Assembly: GCA_025998755.1 (NCBI GenBank)
Contig: AP024674.1
Location: 2,186,162 to 2,250,161 of the forward strand
Length of the DNA: 64,000 nt
Source: Armatimonadota bacterium
GTDB taxonomy: Bacteria > Armatimonadota > UBA5829 > DSUL01
Direction of reading: 5' to 3'
In this document: positions 33,782 through 41,701 of the stretch, one piece after another
How the letters are laid out: every line of letters begins with the position of its first letter
Numbering within the stretch: the first letter of the stretch is position 1
Translations under genes and position numbers: made by a program
Notes under the pieces: generated by a model
Told to the model about the DNA's origin: nothing
The model's database searches: none
Seen by the model: the letters and a program-made list of their open reading frames with translations, nothing else

Positions 33782-33913
33782 TGACCTCCGGAAAGCGCTT
33801 AGGGATTCGGAAAACGCGGTAAAATGCCAATACTTTCACTGCGCGCCTCCGGCGCGCCAGCGCAGGGCCGGGCCCTGCCTGCCTTCCGGCACCTCTTCGC
33901 AGGAGGGTGATCA

Positions 33914-34585
33914 GTGGATTTTCTGACTTCGGGGTACGAGTTCCTTGTCAAGGGCGGCCCGGTGATGTGGCCGCTTCTTCTGGCGTCCGTGCTGGCCCTG
34001 GGCGCCGCCATCGAACGCTATCTGCTGCTTCGCGGCGCCCTGACCGGCGCGGAGGATCTGATTGAAGATGTCTCCCGTGCCGTTGTGCGGGGATCGGTGG
34101 ACGAAGCCCGCGGGCGCGCTCTCCGGGTGGGAGGTCCGGTGGGCCGCGTGATGGCGGCGGGGCTGGATCACTGGGATGCGGGCATCGCCGCGTGCGAAAA
34201 GGCGATGGAGGAACGCGGGATGATCGAGCGCGAGGCGCTCTCGAAGCGGCTGGTCATCCTGGACACCGTCATCACCGTGGCTCCCCTCCTGGGCCTGCTG
34301 GGGACGGTCACCGGTATGATCAAGGCGTTCGAGGTGGTGGGAGCGGAAAACCAGATCGGCAGCCCCACGGCCATTACCGGCGGAGTGGCCGAGGCCCTCA
34401 TCGCCACGGCCACGGGTCTGTTCATCGCCATTGTGACCCTGGTCATCTACAACTACCTGAATGACAGGGTTCGGCAGGTCGTGGGGATGATGGAGATCGC
34501 CGGAACACGCATTGTGAACCTGCGCACCGCGCTGGATGATGCATCGGGAGGGACCGGCAATGCGCATTGCGCCCTACCAGCCTAA
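33914..34585 (+). CDS. exbB: ExbB/TolQ-type proton channel protein
   Basis: A 223-residue inner-membrane protein with three helices: GPVMWPLLLASVLALGAAIERYLLL, VILDTVITVAPLLGLLGTVTGMIKAF and GVAEALIATATGLFIAIVTLVIYNYL. These are the MotA/TolQ/ExbB channel domain. With ExbD it uses the proton gradient to drive TonB. The downstream ExbD and TonB overlap in a chain (34560 and 34976), so the three are made together. Confidence 0.92.
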   Translation: MDFLTSGYEFLVKGGPVMWPLLLASVLALGAAIERYLLLRGALTGAEDLIEDVSRAVVRGSVDEARGRALRVGGPVGRVMAAGLDHWDAGIAACEKAMEERGMIEREALSKRLVILDTVITVAPLLGLLGTVTGMIKAFEVVGAENQIGSPTAITGGVAEALIATATGLFIAIVTLVIYNYLNDRVRQVVGMMEIAGTRIVNLRTALDDASGGTGNAHCALPA

Positions 34586-34976
34586 GAAGGCCCGCATTGA
34601 GATCGTGCCGATGATTGACACGATCTTCTTCCTGCTGGTCTTCTTCATGATGGCGTCGCTTGCCATGACCACCATGCGCGGGATGCCGGTGAACCTGCCC
34701 AAGGCCGCCCAGGCTCAGTCCAGGCCGGTGGACAAGGTGGTGCTCACACTGACGGCGGACGGGCGGTACTACGTGGACCGTGAGCCAGTCACCTTCGAGC
34801 AGATCCGGCCCGCTCTTCGCGAGGTGCTCCGGCGCAACCCGGACACCGCCGTGGTCATCAACTGCGACCAGAACCAGCGCGTGAAGGGGCTGGTGGAACT
34901 GGCCGACGAGGCCAAGAGCTGCGGGGCCAGACTGCTGACCATCGCCACCAGCCCTAAGGAGGAAGGCGGAAGCTGA
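34560..34976 (+). CDS. exbD: ExbD/TolR-type biopolymer transport protein
   Basis: A 138-residue inner-membrane protein. KKARIEIVPMIDTIFFLLVFFMM is the single helix with the proton-carrying Asp of the family; the periplasmic part follows the usual YYVDREPVTFEQ ... LREVLRRNPDTAVVINCDQ pattern. The ATG at 34560 lies inside the end of exbB and has GGGAGGGA upstream. Stop and the next ATG overlap by one base. Confidence 0.92.
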   Translation: MRIAPYQPKKARIEIVPMIDTIFFLLVFFMMASLAMTTMRGMPVNLPKAAQAQSRPVDKVVLTLTADGRYYVDREPVTFEQIRPALREVLRRNPDTAVVINCDQNQRVKGLVELADEAKSCGARLLTIATSPKEEGGS

Positions 34977-35983
34977 TGGACCGGCGGCGCGACCGGGTCT
35001 TCCTGGCCGGGATAGCCGTGTCGCTGCTGGTGCACGGGGCGGTGGTGTCGGTTATCGCCGTCCGGGCGGCGTCGCACGACCCGGCGGCGCGCCAGATTGA
35101 GTTTCTGCCCGTGGAGTTCACCCGAGAGGTTTCCCCGGTCGAGGTCCAGCGGCCTCAAACGACGCCGCCTCCGCCTGAGCCGCAGCCGGTCGCAGAAACA
35201 CCGCCGGAGCCTGCGCGAGCAACGCGCGAGACACGCTTGCCGGATGCTCGTCGGGATTCCGCAATGCGGCCTTTCCGCCCGCTCCGGCAGGTTGCCTCCG
35301 CCGGGCGGGCGGGCGCCGCGACTGGCGCAAGTCCCCGGCCGGGTGGGGGTGAACTGAATACCGGGACACCGTCCGCAGGTGGCGATCTGGACCTGGGTCC
35401 GGGCGGACGGACGCGTCCCGGATGGGTTCCGGGGCGCGGATCGGGCGAAGGTTCCGGCACCGGCCCTGGCCGTGGCGAGCCCGAACCGGTGGCCACGCCC
35501 GGACCGGCGGCGCCTGTCGCGCCTGCGCCAGCCCCGCCCCCCGCGCCGCGGGAGGTGCGAGTCACCGTCTGCCAGGCAAGCGGCCTGCTGCCCGGGCGAT
35601 ACTGTCAGAACACCCTCACACGGACATTCCGGGAGGCCGACGTCCCCACCCGCACCTGCACACTATGCCGGGCTCCGGAGCCTCCGCCGGAGCATCGGTC
35701 CACTCAGGCGGAGGTGGTCAAAGCCCGGTTCCTCAGCGGGTCGAATCCTTCCATCCCGCCATCTGTCCGCCTCTCGCGCCCGGTGTCAGTTACCTGCCAG
35801 TACACGGTGGGAACGGACGGCGGCGTGAAAGACGCCACCATTGTGGACTCTTCAGGGCACAGGGCTCTTGATCAAGAGGTGTTGAAGGCCGTGCGAAGCT
35901 ACCGCTACAGTCCGGCCACACAGGGCGGGATACCCCGGGAGGTGATAATGAAACGGACCTTCACCTTCCAGCCCACGGATTGA
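34976..35983 (+). CDS. tonB: TonB-family protein with a four-cysteine insert
   Basis: A 335-residue envelope protein. One N-terminal helix (VFLAGIAVSLLVHGAVVSVIAVRA) is followed by a long Pro-rich spacer (TTPPPPEPQPVAETPPEP) and a Gly-rich part, and a TonB C-terminal domain (CQYTVGTDGGVKDATIVDSSGHRALDQEVLKAVRSYRYSPA). Between them lies VCQASGLLPGRYCQNT...FREADVPTRTCTLC, with Cys199, Cys210, Cys228 and Cys231. This resembles the short tail of class A penicillin-binding proteins and is not usual in TonB. It completes the exbB-exbD-tonB operon. Confidence 0.85.
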   Translation: MDRRRDRVFLAGIAVSLLVHGAVVSVIAVRAASHDPAARQIEFLPVEFTREVSPVEVQRPQTTPPPPEPQPVAETPPEPARATRETRLPDARRDSAMRPFRPLRQVASAGRAGAATGASPRPGGGELNTGTPSAGGDLDLGPGGRTRPGWVPGRGSGEGSGTGPGRGEPEPVATPGPAAPVAPAPAPPPAPREVRVTVCQASGLLPGRYCQNTLTRTFREADVPTRTCTLCRAPEPPPEHRSTQAEVVKARFLSGSNPSIPPSVRLSRPVSVTCQYTVGTDGGVKDATIVDSSGHRALDQEVLKAVRSYRYSPATQGGIPREVIMKRTFTFQPTD

Positions 35984-36005
35984 GCCAGGGGATAGTAGAC
36001 AGCGG

Positions 36006-36914
36006 TCAGAAGGGCTTGGCCGCGATCAGTTTGCGGATCTGTTCCCTTTGCTGGCGGACCCAATCGAGCGCAGCCCTCACTTCGGGATCCGGTCTGTCGA
36101 GCATGCTGTCATCTTCGTCCAGCAGAGCGCAGTAGATCCACGCTTCCAGCACAGCGCCCCGCAGGGTCATGCGGGCGATCTCCGCCTCCTGCTCCATCTG
36201 CTCGCGCGTTATCGCGTCTTCCGTGTCACGGGCCGCTTCCGTGCGGGAGCGCACCTGTCCAGCGATTCCCTCTATGACCGGCAGCACGCCGTCGCGGAAA
36301 CGTCTGAGCCACTCCGGATAGTCCCGCGTAGCCGCGGAGTAAGCTCCATCGCGGAAGGCGAAAATCTTCCGTGGAAAAGGTGACCTCGCGAACGGCAAGC
36401 CGCCAAACCCGGCGAAGCGGCCATCGTGGGTTACGATTTCCGCCCAAGGCCCGCCGCTCAGGAATGCGAACTCGGCATTGTCCAGGGTGACAGCCTTGCC
36501 GTCCCAGTCCAGCAGGGTCCTGACGCTCCCCTCTTTGCGGTCCAGTTCAAGGACGATATGCCGGTTGCAGCAGTGCGTGCCGCCCGTGAACTCGCGCAGC
36601 ACCACCTCCGGCCAGCCGTCCAGGTTCAGATCCATCAGACGCACTATGGTGGACGGCTCGCACGGGCGGCTCCAGACCTCCGTCCCGCTATAGAAGATCT
36701 GAGCCACTCCTCCCCGTTCGATCTCGCCGCCTCTGGCCGTGAGCCGTACCGTGAAGCTGCCCGAAGACCAGGAATCCCCCGGTCCGCACTGCATCTTCAG
36801 GCGGCCCATCTCCCTGGCCGGTTCGGGGCTCTGCCCTCCAGCGGCTCCAAACGTTGCGGCGCAAGCCGTCAGCAGCAGGATACCCGCAATCGCTGTCTCA
36901 AGCGCCCAGCGCAC
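36006..36914 (-). CDS. Exported protein of unknown function with TGGTHCC motif
   Basis: A 302-residue protein with a signal peptide (ALETAIAGILLLTACAATFGA). VRLMDLNLDGWPEVVLREFTGGTHCCNRHIVLEL is its most conserved-looking part: an Asp/Asn-rich loop like a calcium-binding FG-GAP or EF-hand-like turn next to a Cys pair. The last 100 residues are helical and acidic. The signal contains TAC, a possible weak lipobox. Function not recognised. Its start overlaps the end of kdsB by 17 bases, so it may be the last gene of the envelope operon. Confidence 0.6.
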   Translation of the reverse strand: MRWALETAIAGILLLTACAATFGAAGGQSPEPAREMGRLKMQCGPGDSWSSGSFTVRLTARGGEIERGGVAQIFYSGTEVWSRPCEPSTIVRLMDLNLDGWPEVVLREFTGGTHCCNRHIVLELDRKEGSVRTLLDWDGKAVTLDNAEFAFLSGGPWAEIVTHDGRFAGFGGLPFARSPFPRKIFAFRDGAYSAATRDYPEWLRRFRDGVLPVIEGIAGQVRSRTEAARDTEDAITREQMEQEAEIARMTLRGAVLEAWIYCALLDEDDSMLDRPDPEVRAALDWVRQQREQIRKLIAAKPF

Positions 36915-37629
36915 GTCTGGCTCTCTCCAGATCTTCCGGGGTATCCACCCCCACCGGCCGGAAGTCCGTCATCACCATGCGGATCTTCCAGCCGGCCTCC
37001 AGCGCCCGGAGTTGCTCCAGCGACTCCGCCTCTTCCAGCCGGCCGCGCTCCAGGTGCGCGAAGGCCATCAGGCGATCGCGCCTCCACGCGTACACGCCGA
37101 TGTGTCCGAAGCGCTTCGGATGGATGCCCGTGCGGTCGTACGGGATGCAGGAGCGCGAAAAATACAGCGCGCAGCCATCCCGCCCCACCACCACCTTAAC
37201 CAGGTTGGGATCCGAAGCATCCTCCCCCTCGCCCAGCGGAAACATCAGGCTCCCCAGCGCCGCATCCGCATCCGCGCGCATCGCCGACACCAGCGCGTCC
37301 AGGTCCTCGGCCCGAATGAGCGGCTCGTCTCCCTGAATGTTCACTACGATGTCCGCGTGTATGCCTCCCGCAGCCTCGGCCACGCGATCCGTGCCCGTGG
37401 GATGCTCGGGCGCAGTCAGGACCGCCCTGGCGCCGAACGAGGCGCACACCGAAGCTATCTCCTCGTCCGGAGTCGCCACGATCACTTCGTCCAGAAGCTC
37501 AGCCGCGCTGGCGCGCTCCCACACCCAGCGGATCATCGGCTTGCCTCCGATATCAGCCAGCGGCTTGCGCGGTAGGCGCGTGGCCGCCAGGCGGGCGGGA
37601 ATGACTCCGATGGCCCGGCCCTCAGCCAT
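36898..37629 (-). CDS. kdsB: 3-deoxy-manno-octulosonate cytidylyltransferase (CMP-KDO synthetase)
   Basis: A 243-residue cytoplasmic nucleotidyltransferase that activates KDO with CTP for lipopolysaccharide inner core assembly. IPARLAATRLPRKPLADIGGKPMI carries the CTP-binding loop; VVNIQGDEPLI, the YFSRSCIPYDR loop and KRFGHIGVYAWR follow, as in KdsB. Full length. It overlaps RfaE2 upstream by 8 bases. Its presence is direct evidence of a KDO-containing outer membrane. Confidence 0.95.
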   Translation of the reverse strand: MAEGRAIGVIPARLAATRLPRKPLADIGGKPMIRWVWERASAAELLDEVIVATPDEEIASVCASFGARAVLTAPEHPTGTDRVAEAAGGIHADIVVNIQGDEPLIRAEDLDALVSAMRADADAALGSLMFPLGEGEDASDPNLVKVVVGRDGCALYFSRSCIPYDRTGIHPKRFGHIGVYAWRRDRLMAFAHLERGRLEEAESLEQLRALEAGWKIRMVMTDFRPVGVDTPEDLERARRALGA

Positions 37630-38119
37630 CCTCTCTGGCTCCCCGCCGGATGATCTCCACCAGCCGTGTGGTGGACCGGTCCTCCACCAGCCCCAGCACG
37701 CAGATCACGGCGCCCACCTCCCGGACCACCTTCGCCTCCGGCAGATCCTCCGGCCGGTAGTCGCCCCCCTTGGTATGGATGTGCGGCCGCACCGCCCGTA
37801 TCAACTCGTCCGGAGTCAGCTCCGGGAAGATGCTCACGGCATCCACGGCCCGCAGAGATGCCAGCATCTCGGCGCGCTCCTCCTCCGGAACGATGGGACG
37901 CTCCGGCCCTTTCAGCGCCCGCGTGGATGCATCCGAGTTCACGCCCACCACCAGCCGGTCGCCCAGAGCCTTCGCCTGCGCAAGATACCGTGCGTGCCCG
38001 ATGTGCAGGATGTCGAAACAGCCGTTTGTGAAGACGATCTTCTCGCCCGCCTCCCGCCACTGACGGCACAATCTGGCCACTTCCTCCCGCGTCAGAATCC
38101 GTTCGGAGGCATCCGTCAC
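37622..38119 (-). CDS. rfaE2: D-glycero-beta-D-manno-heptose 1-phosphate adenylyltransferase
   Basis: A 165-residue nucleotidyltransferase of the cytidylyltransferase-like fold. FTNGCFDILHIGHARYLAQAK carries the HxGH ATP site; VNSDASTRALKG and VDAVSIFPE follow, and KGGDYRPEDLPE is the end of the family pattern. It adds AMP to heptose-1-phosphate on the way to ADP-heptose. In E. coli this domain is fused to the kinase as HldE; here it is a separate gene that overlaps the kinase gene by four bases. Confidence 0.95.
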   Translation of the reverse strand: MTDASERILTREEVARLCRQWREAGEKIVFTNGCFDILHIGHARYLAQAKALGDRLVVGVNSDASTRALKGPERPIVPEEERAEMLASLRAVDAVSIFPELTPDELIRAVRPHIHTKGGDYRPEDLPEAKVVREVGAVICVLGLVEDRSTTRLVEIIRRGAREDG

Positions 38120-39105
38120 AGTCCGTTCTCCCTAGCATGTCTGATCAGATGGCTGATCTCCGACGGCACTGCCGTCTGAACACCCAGCTTGCGCACCACG
38201 CTGGCTCCCGCGAAGTTCGCCAGCCTGGCCGCCGTTACGATATCGGCCCCGGCCGCCAGCGCCAGGGTAAGGGTGCTGACCACCGTGTCCCCTGCTCCCG
38301 CCACGTCGAAGACCTCCACCGGCATCACGGGGATATGCTCCACCCCGCCGCTCTCCTGGAACACCGACATCCCTTGCGCCCCGCGCGTGATGATCACATT
38401 GCGCGCTCCGGTGCGTTTCAGGATGCGGCTGCCCGCCTTCTCGATTGCGCTCTCGTCGTGGATCTCAACGCCTCCCGCGGCCTCCGCTTCCACCTGATTC
38501 AGAGTGATGAGGTCTGCGCCTCGGAACCACCGGAGGTTGCGCGGCTTGGGATTGGAGGTGAACACCACACCCTTCTGCCGCGCCAGCGTGATGGCATCCT
38601 GAGTGACCTGCCCGATCACCCCCTTGTCGTAGTCGGATGCCACCACCGCATCAACTCCGGGGATTGCTTCCAAGATGCGCTCGCGCAGCCGCTTCAGCAC
38701 GCGGCCATCCGGGTGTTCCCGCTTTTCCCGATCCACCCGGACCACCTGCTGGTTTGCCGCAATGATGCGGGTCTTCAATGTGGTGCAGGTATGCGGATCC
38801 TGCACCAGACCGTCCGTCTGCACCCCCAGCGCTTGAAGCTGCTCCGCCAGGCGCCGGCCAGCCTCGTCGCATCCTGTGACGCCGACGATGGACACTTCAC
38901 CTCCGAGCGCGCGCACATTGGCCGCCACGTTGGCAGCGCCCCCGGGCGCCCATCGCACGTCTTGAACGTCCACCACCAGGACCGGGGCCTCCGGCGAAAT
39001 GCGCCGTGTCTCGCCCAACAGATACTCGTCCAGCATCACATCGCCGATGACAAGCACCCTGCGGCCCGGCAGGCTCTCCAGCAGACGCTCCAGCGGGTCT
39101 TTCAA
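38116..39105 (-). CDS. rfaE1: D-glycero-beta-D-manno-heptose-7-phosphate kinase
   Basis: A 329-residue PfkB-family sugar kinase. GDVMLDEYLLGETRRISPEAPVLVVDV is the HldE/RfaE kinase opening; ALGVQTDGLVQD, DYDKGVIGQVTQDAI and the catalytic VFDVAGAGDTVVSTLTLALAAG (GAGD motif) follow. It phosphorylates heptose-7-phosphate at C1. Together with RfaE2 it makes ADP-heptose; the isomerase (GmhA), phosphatase (GmhB) and epimerase (HldD) are not in the window. Confidence 0.95.
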   Translation of the reverse strand: MKDPLERLLESLPGRRVLVIGDVMLDEYLLGETRRISPEAPVLVVDVQDVRWAPGGAANVAANVRALGGEVSIVGVTGCDEAGRRLAEQLQALGVQTDGLVQDPHTCTTLKTRIIAANQQVVRVDREKREHPDGRVLKRLRERILEAIPGVDAVVASDYDKGVIGQVTQDAITLARQKGVVFTSNPKPRNLRWFRGADLITLNQVEAEAAGGVEIHDESAIEKAGSRILKRTGARNVIITRGAQGMSVFQESGGVEHIPVMPVEVFDVAGAGDTVVSTLTLALAAGADIVTAARLANFAGASVVRKLGVQTAVPSEISHLIRHARENGL

Positions 39106-40082
39106 TGAGGCTCTTCCCCCTCGTGTTCGCGTTCTCCCATCTCCTCCAGCACGGCGGCGGCAAGTAGAGGCACCATGATCTCGTGGTGACCTGTCAGCGA
39201 GATGCCTTCCGCCCCGAGCTCCGCCACTCGGTTGACCACCTGTTGATTGGAGCGATAGTGTTGCACAAAGTCCATATTGATCCCGGTAAAACCGGCCAGG
39301 TCCACCCCCAGGTTGCGCAGCACGGTCAGGGCTTTCAGAACGACCTCCGGCAGCACCACGGCCGAGCCGATGTTCATCAGGACGCCACCGCGGCCAAGAT
39401 CCCTCATCGCCTCGATAAGGATGCGGAAATCCCGATGGGAAGTGTCCCCGATGGCGGCCCCGTCGGCCGAAGGATGCATATGGACCACGTCCGTACCGAT
39501 GCCCACATGCACGGTGACCGGAATGCGCATCTCGTAAGCAGCGGCGAATAGCGACACTCCACGGTTAGGACAGTCCGCAGCTACCAGGGCACGGCCCACG
39601 CTCTCGCCGAATCCCAGCTCCAGCTTGCTTCCTTCCAGCACCGCCCGGTTCAGGAAGTCGGCCGTCTCCTGCGTAACGCCAAACACGCCGTCTCCGATGC
39701 CGCTCTCCACATATTCGCTGGTGTGTCCGAACAGCGCAATCTCCACATCGTGAATGGCTCCCGCGCCGTTGGTTGCGACGGCGGTGAGGACTCCGCGGCG
39801 CATCAGGTCAATCAAAACAGGCGCCAGACCGGTCTTGATGACGTGTCCGCCGATGCAAACCACCACAGACCGTCGGCACCGCGAGGCCGCGGCGATAGCC
39901 TTGGCCGCGCTTCGCAGCGAGTCGGCCGCCAGAATGCGGGGAAGACTGTCCAGCAGTTCCCGGACGGATGCGCCCGCGGAAACCGGGCGTCCGAAATCCC
40001 GGATGTGGACCTTGCTCTGCCTGTTCCAGATGCTGGCGCGCCGGAGCCGGGAGAGATCCGCCTGCGGGTAGCGGCTGCTCAC
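39102..40082 (-). CDS. Conserved protein of the ADP-heptose locus (deoxyhypusine-synthase-like?), unknown
   Basis: A 326-residue cytoplasmic protein. Visible conserved-looking stretches are SVVVCIGGHVIKTGLAPVLI, VATNGAGAIHDVEIALFGHTSEYV, HVGIGTDVVHMHPSADGAAIGD, GGVLMNIGSAVVLPEVVLKAL and SLTGHHEIMVPLLAAAV. The Gly-rich and Asp/His-rich blocks suggest a cofactor-binding enzyme and recall the deoxyhypusine synthase fold, but this is low-confidence. It overlaps rfaE1 by four bases, a strong hint of a role in heptose or lipopolysaccharide metabolism. No assigned function. Confidence 0.6.
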   Translation of the reverse strand: MSSRYPQADLSRLRRASIWNRQSKVHIRDFGRPVSAGASVRELLDSLPRILAADSLRSAAKAIAAASRCRRSVVVCIGGHVIKTGLAPVLIDLMRRGVLTAVATNGAGAIHDVEIALFGHTSEYVESGIGDGVFGVTQETADFLNRAVLEGSKLELGFGESVGRALVAADCPNRGVSLFAAAYEMRIPVTVHVGIGTDVVHMHPSADGAAIGDTSHRDFRILIEAMRDLGRGGVLMNIGSAVVLPEVVLKALTVLRNLGVDLAGFTGINMDFVQHYRSNQQVVNRVAELGAEGISLTGHHEIMVPLLAAAVLEEMGEREHEGEEPH

Positions 40083-40124
40083 GCGAAGCGCCCTTCTTTA
40101 TGCCGGACGGAGCGCAGAGAAGAC

Positions 40125-40886
40125 TCAGCGGAATTCGTTGTCCGAAACCCCCGTATTGACGCGGATATTGCTGTAAATGCTGGTCCCGCCAAGCCGCCCA
40201 TTGCCGTTGTACACCCTCTGCTCTCCCGGCACCCAGATTCCGTCCACCTTCCGGTGATTGCTGTAGACATAGCGCACACGCAAAGACCCGTCAGCCTCAC
40301 GCTTCTCTCTGCGCAGGAGCTTCAGATCCTTCGTGTCCACCCAGATATACTGCTTCTTTTGCGGGCTGTTGGCAAGGGAGAGGGTCAGCACATAGCACGG
40401 CACGCCGTTCAGCGTCTCTGTCCGGACTCCCTCCACGTTGAAGAACTGCCAGAGCGAACCGGTCACAATGCCCACGTCCAGAGCGTTCTGCTTCTTGTGC
40501 GGCTCGTCCCCGATGTCGTCCGTCTTCTTGATGAGTCCGGCCTTCACGCGCTTGATATCGCCCGTGACGATATACGTGACGTTCACAAGACCGGCCCGGG
40601 CGGTCATCTTGAACTTGTCCGGGTTCTTGAATACCAGCTGTGAGTTCTTGAACTCATACGCCCGACCGTAATCCTTGCCTATGACCGCAAGCTCTTTCTG
40701 ATCGGCGAAGGCGATCTCCACGTCCATGCGCAGATCTCGAAAACCGGACGTTGCCTGCTGAATGCGCGAGCGCACCTCAGCGAGGGTGACAGCTCCTGCT
40801 TCTTCCGCCGTCGCCTGTTTTACCAGAGCCGAAAGCGCCAGAACCAGCATGGCCTTGCGAAGAACACGATTGAACGTCATCGTCAC
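40125..40886 (-). CDS. LolA-like outer-membrane lipoprotein-sorting protein
   Basis: A 253-residue exported protein with signal peptide (LRKAMLVLALSALVKQATA). The body is a beta-rich LolA/LppX-type barrel: MDVEIAFADQKELAVIGKDYGRAYEFKN, KFKMTARAGLVNVTYIVTGD, NGVPCYVLTLSLANSPQKKQYIWVDTKDLKLLRREKREADG. Proteins of this fold carry lipids or lipoproteins across the periplasm. GTG start with AGGAG seven bases upstream. Its start overlaps the stop of the upstream glycosyltransferase by four bases. Confidence 0.75.
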   Translation of the reverse strand: MTMTFNRVLRKAMLVLALSALVKQATAEEAGAVTLAEVRSRIQQATSGFRDLRMDVEIAFADQKELAVIGKDYGRAYEFKNSQLVFKNPDKFKMTARAGLVNVTYIVTGDIKRVKAGLIKKTDDIGDEPHKKQNALDVGIVTGSLWQFFNVEGVRTETLNGVPCYVLTLSLANSPQKKQYIWVDTKDLKLLRREKREADGSLRVRYVYSNHRKVDGIWVPGEQRVYNGNGRLGGTSIYSNIRVNTGVSDNEFR

Positions 40887-41701
40887 CTGGACACTCCTTT
40901 ACGCTCACCAAGCCTGTCCTCGGTGGAGCAGTCTTCGGGCCTCCACAGCTTTGCCTGCCGTAGAAATACGGAATAGGCCGCCAGGCAAGCTACCACAAAG
41001 CCGTGCTGCCCGTCCAGAAAGCCCCTTTTCCAGACGTACACTTCCAGGAACTTCCTCAGCAGAGTCAGCGCCATCCGACCGGATGAGATCCGCGGACGGC
41101 GCCCACTTTGCAGAATCTGCAGCGCGCCAAGCGAGCTGTAACGGTTCTGCCTCAGCACATAGTCGCTGACGGAAACATACGTATGATGCAGCAGATCCCC
41201 TTTGAGATTCCCGGCCGGATGGTTCGTCACGAACGTCTCGTGGACGACCTGCTCCGAGAACCGGCCGGTGCCTCGCGACACCAGCCGGGTCACCCGGTCC
41301 GGATACCAGCCTCCGTGACGCATCCACCGGTCAATAAAGCAGCTCAACCGCGGCACGCTGTAGACGCGGTATCCCGAGATGCTCCCGGCCACCACGGCCC
41401 GGACCTCCTCAGCCAGCCGGGGGGTGAGCTCCTCATCCGAGTCCAGCACGAAGATCCATTCCCGCGAGCAGGCCTCAAGCGCCAGATTCTTCTGCTGCCC
41501 GTATCCAAGGAACTCCTGCACGATGATGCGGTCTGTGAAACGCCGGGCGATCTCCAGGGTGCTGTCAGTGGAGCCGCTGTCCACCACCACAATCTCATCC
41601 GCGAACGATACGCTCGAGAGGGCTCTCTCCAACGTGCGTTCGCTGTTGAAGCAGGTTAAAGCCACCGAGAGACCGGGCTGCGCCGGGCGAACGTTTTGCA
41701 T
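40883..41701 (-). CDS. Glycosyltransferase family 2 (WaaE/KdtX-like)
   Basis: A 272-residue GT-A glycosyltransferase. LSVALTCFNSERTLERALSSV, DEIVVVDSGSTDSTLEIA and FVLDSDEELTPRLAEEV hold the nucleotide-sugar and DxD-type residues, and RWMRHGGWYPDRVTRLVSRG is typical of lipopolysaccharide core beta-glucosyltransferases such as WaaE. The ATG at 41701 is chosen because it forms TAATG with the stop of the upstream gene; a longer start at 41713 would place the codon inside the GGAGGT site. Part of the envelope operon. Confidence 0.88.
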   Translation of the reverse strand: MQNVRPAQPGLSVALTCFNSERTLERALSSVSFADEIVVVDSGSTDSTLEIARRFTDRIIVQEFLGYGQQKNLALEACSREWIFVLDSDEELTPRLAEEVRAVVAGSISGYRVYSVPRLSCFIDRWMRHGGWYPDRVTRLVSRGTGRFSEQVVHETFVTNHPAGNLKGDLLHHTYVSVSDYVLRQNRYSSLGALQILQSGRRPRISSGRMALTLLRKFLEVYVWKRGFLDGQHGFVVACLAAYSVFLRQAKLWRPEDCSTEDRLGERKGVSR

